NCBI GenBank assembly: GCA_015487435.1
Contig: WFPU01000118.1
Location: 1-5,067, forward strand
DNA: 5,067 nt
Direction of reading: 5' to 3'
From: Sulfurimonas sp.
GTDB lineage: Bacteria; Campylobacterota; Campylobacteria; Campylobacterales; Sulfurimonadaceae
Both the position numbers and the translations under genes were made by a program. Positions 4,225 through 5,067 of the stretch are shown here, in pieces; positions within the stretch are counted from its first letter, which is position 1, and the number at the start of each line of letters is the position of its first letter. The notes beneath the pieces are model-generated. The model had not been told where the DNA came from and ran no database searches. It was given only the letters and a program-made list of their open reading frames with translations.

Positions 4225-5067
4225 TTATTGTCCTTCTGCTTTATAAATTTCTGGCAACCTATAAGAAAAACTAGATGAAGACCCAGACTCCATCATTGGC
4301 TTTAGTAATATAGTAAAATAAATATATCTATCATATATAGATGAAGCATCATTAGTTGTTAAAATTGGTCTATTGTTTTCAAGATATTTAAGACCAAAAT
4401 CCCAACATCTTTTTGAATAGATAAAGCCAATTTCCATATTCTTTTTTAAGTCTCTTTCTAAATCATAATTATACACTACATTATATGAATAGTGCTCATT
4501 GTAGGTATATCTAGCATTGGTGGTTATATAATTTGTATATTTTGGGTTGTTTAAAGTATTGATCTCTTGAAAATTATTTTTGTATATATGAGATAATGAT
4601 AGATTAAAACCATAATTTGTATACAAAATACGACTATATATTTTTGATAATTTATCATTATCATAGTTGTAAAATAAATCGTTATATAGATTAAGACTAG
4701 ATGTTATTTGATAACTTACTTCATTTTCTAAATCATCATAATTTACATTACCATCACCTTGATAAACTATATTTTGACTAAGTTTATGATACAATTTTTG
4801 GCTACCAGATGAATCAAATATATATTGTGAAAATTCAAGTTGAAGGGATTCATCTACATCACTAATATTATAAAATTCACATCTAGGATCTAATTTATTA
4901 TCTATGTCTGAGCAAAAATCTTTTTGATTACGATAATAACCATCACGAGAATCTGAGCCAGAAAAAATATAACTAGCTCCAAGCCCAACTACATGAGTAT
5001 ACTCATCAAAAGCTCTTGTTATATTGGTATATCCTTTTAATACATTATAGTTTCTTAAGTAGTAGCC
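4225..5067 (-). CDS. lptD: LPS-assembly outer membrane protein LptD, C-terminal part (5' end outside window)
   Basis: The frame is open from the right edge to TAA at 4225..4227 and gives 280 residues. It is rich in Tyr, Asn and alternating beta-strand patterns of an outer-membrane barrel. It carries family features: ITRAFDEYTHVVGLGASYIF (16-35), LEFSQYIFD (77-85), and near the end MEIGFIYSKRCWDFGLKY (211-228) followed by YIYFTILLKP. LptD with the lipoprotein LptE inserts lipopolysaccharide into the outer leaflet. Cys221 in RCW corresponds to the C-terminal cysteine pair used in LptD disulfides in E. coli. Cys52 and Cys63 lie in a Asp/Asn-rich loop. A frame start at TTG 4794 would be internal: coding clearly continues upstream of it. 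The N-terminal jellyroll domain and signal peptide are not in view. It is the first visible gene of the operon with the phosphoribosyltransferase and pnp. Confidence 0.85.
   Translation of the reverse strand, partial: GYYLRNYNVLKGYTNITRAFDEYTHVVGLGASYIFSGSDSRDGYYRNQKDFCSDIDNKLDPRCEFYNISDVDESLQLEFSQYIFDSSGSQKLYHKLSQNIVYQGDGNVNYDDLENEVSYQITSSLNLYNDLFYNYDNDKLSKIYSRILYTNYGFNLSLSHIYKNNFQEINTLNNPKYTNYITTNARYTYNEHYSYNVVYNYDLERDLKKNMEIGFIYSKRCWDFGLKYLENNRPILTTNDASSIYDRYIYFTILLKPMMESGSSSSFSYRLPEIYKAEGQ
4231..4235 (-). promoter_or_regulatory. Ribosome-binding site supporting a TTG start
   Basis: AAGGA on the minus strand, 7 bases before TTG at 4223, located within the last codons of lptD. It decides the start of the phosphoribosyltransferase because no ATG or GTG with comparable spacing lies nearby. 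Confidence 0.7.

Noticed and set aside
4225..4794. A free-standing 189-residue gene starting with TTG at 4794
   Set aside because: The same frame stays open for 91 further codons to the window edge with LptD-like sequence, so it is the end of a longer gene.

Overview
The window looks like chromosomal DNA of a Campylobacterota (epsilonproteobacterial) species, probably a Sulfurimonas/Sulfurovum-type organism. The evidence is the AT-rich composition, an AtpE with the cleavable-looking N-terminus typical of this phylum, and the gene order lptD - phosphoribosyltransferase - pnp - atpE. From memory, unchecked here, Helicobacter and relatives have a similar order. All housekeeping genes are on the minus strand, so transcription runs from the right edge to the left.

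Right part (about 5067 to 1402): a tight operon. It begins with the C-terminal third or so of the outer-membrane LPS-assembly protein LptD (cut by the window edge). One base after its stop comes a COG1926-like phosphoribosyltransferase that starts with TTG. Its stop overlaps the start of pnp (polynucleotide phosphorylase) in an ATGA. The three genes are probably translated from one mRNA, linking envelope assembly, a nucleotide-type transferase of unknown substrate and RNA decay.

Middle (1401 to 757): a palindromic, REP/MITE-like intergenic repeat, then a probable promoter and leader, then atpE (F0F1 ATP synthase subunit c), closed by a strong rho-independent terminator. atpE is probably its own transcription unit.

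Left part (756 to 1): accessory-looking DNA. It holds one intact tRNA-Leu(GAG) gene preceded, on its 5' side, by two additional tRNA-Leu 5' halves. Both halves stop at exactly the same nucleotide, the 3' edge of the anticodon loop. Beyond the tRNA lie about 380 bases of very AT-rich, mostly non-coding DNA with a possible broken gene remnant, then the right end of an IS3-family insertion sequence. The best reading is a tRNA-Leu integration hotspot that has been used repeatedly by tyrosine-recombinase-type elements, leaving a ladder of attachment-site scars. One scar (646..683) carries compensatory D-stem changes, so it is the 5' half of a different, once-functional tRNA-Leu allele rather than a decayed copy. 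This ladder is the most unusual structure in the window; the rest is conserved core genome.
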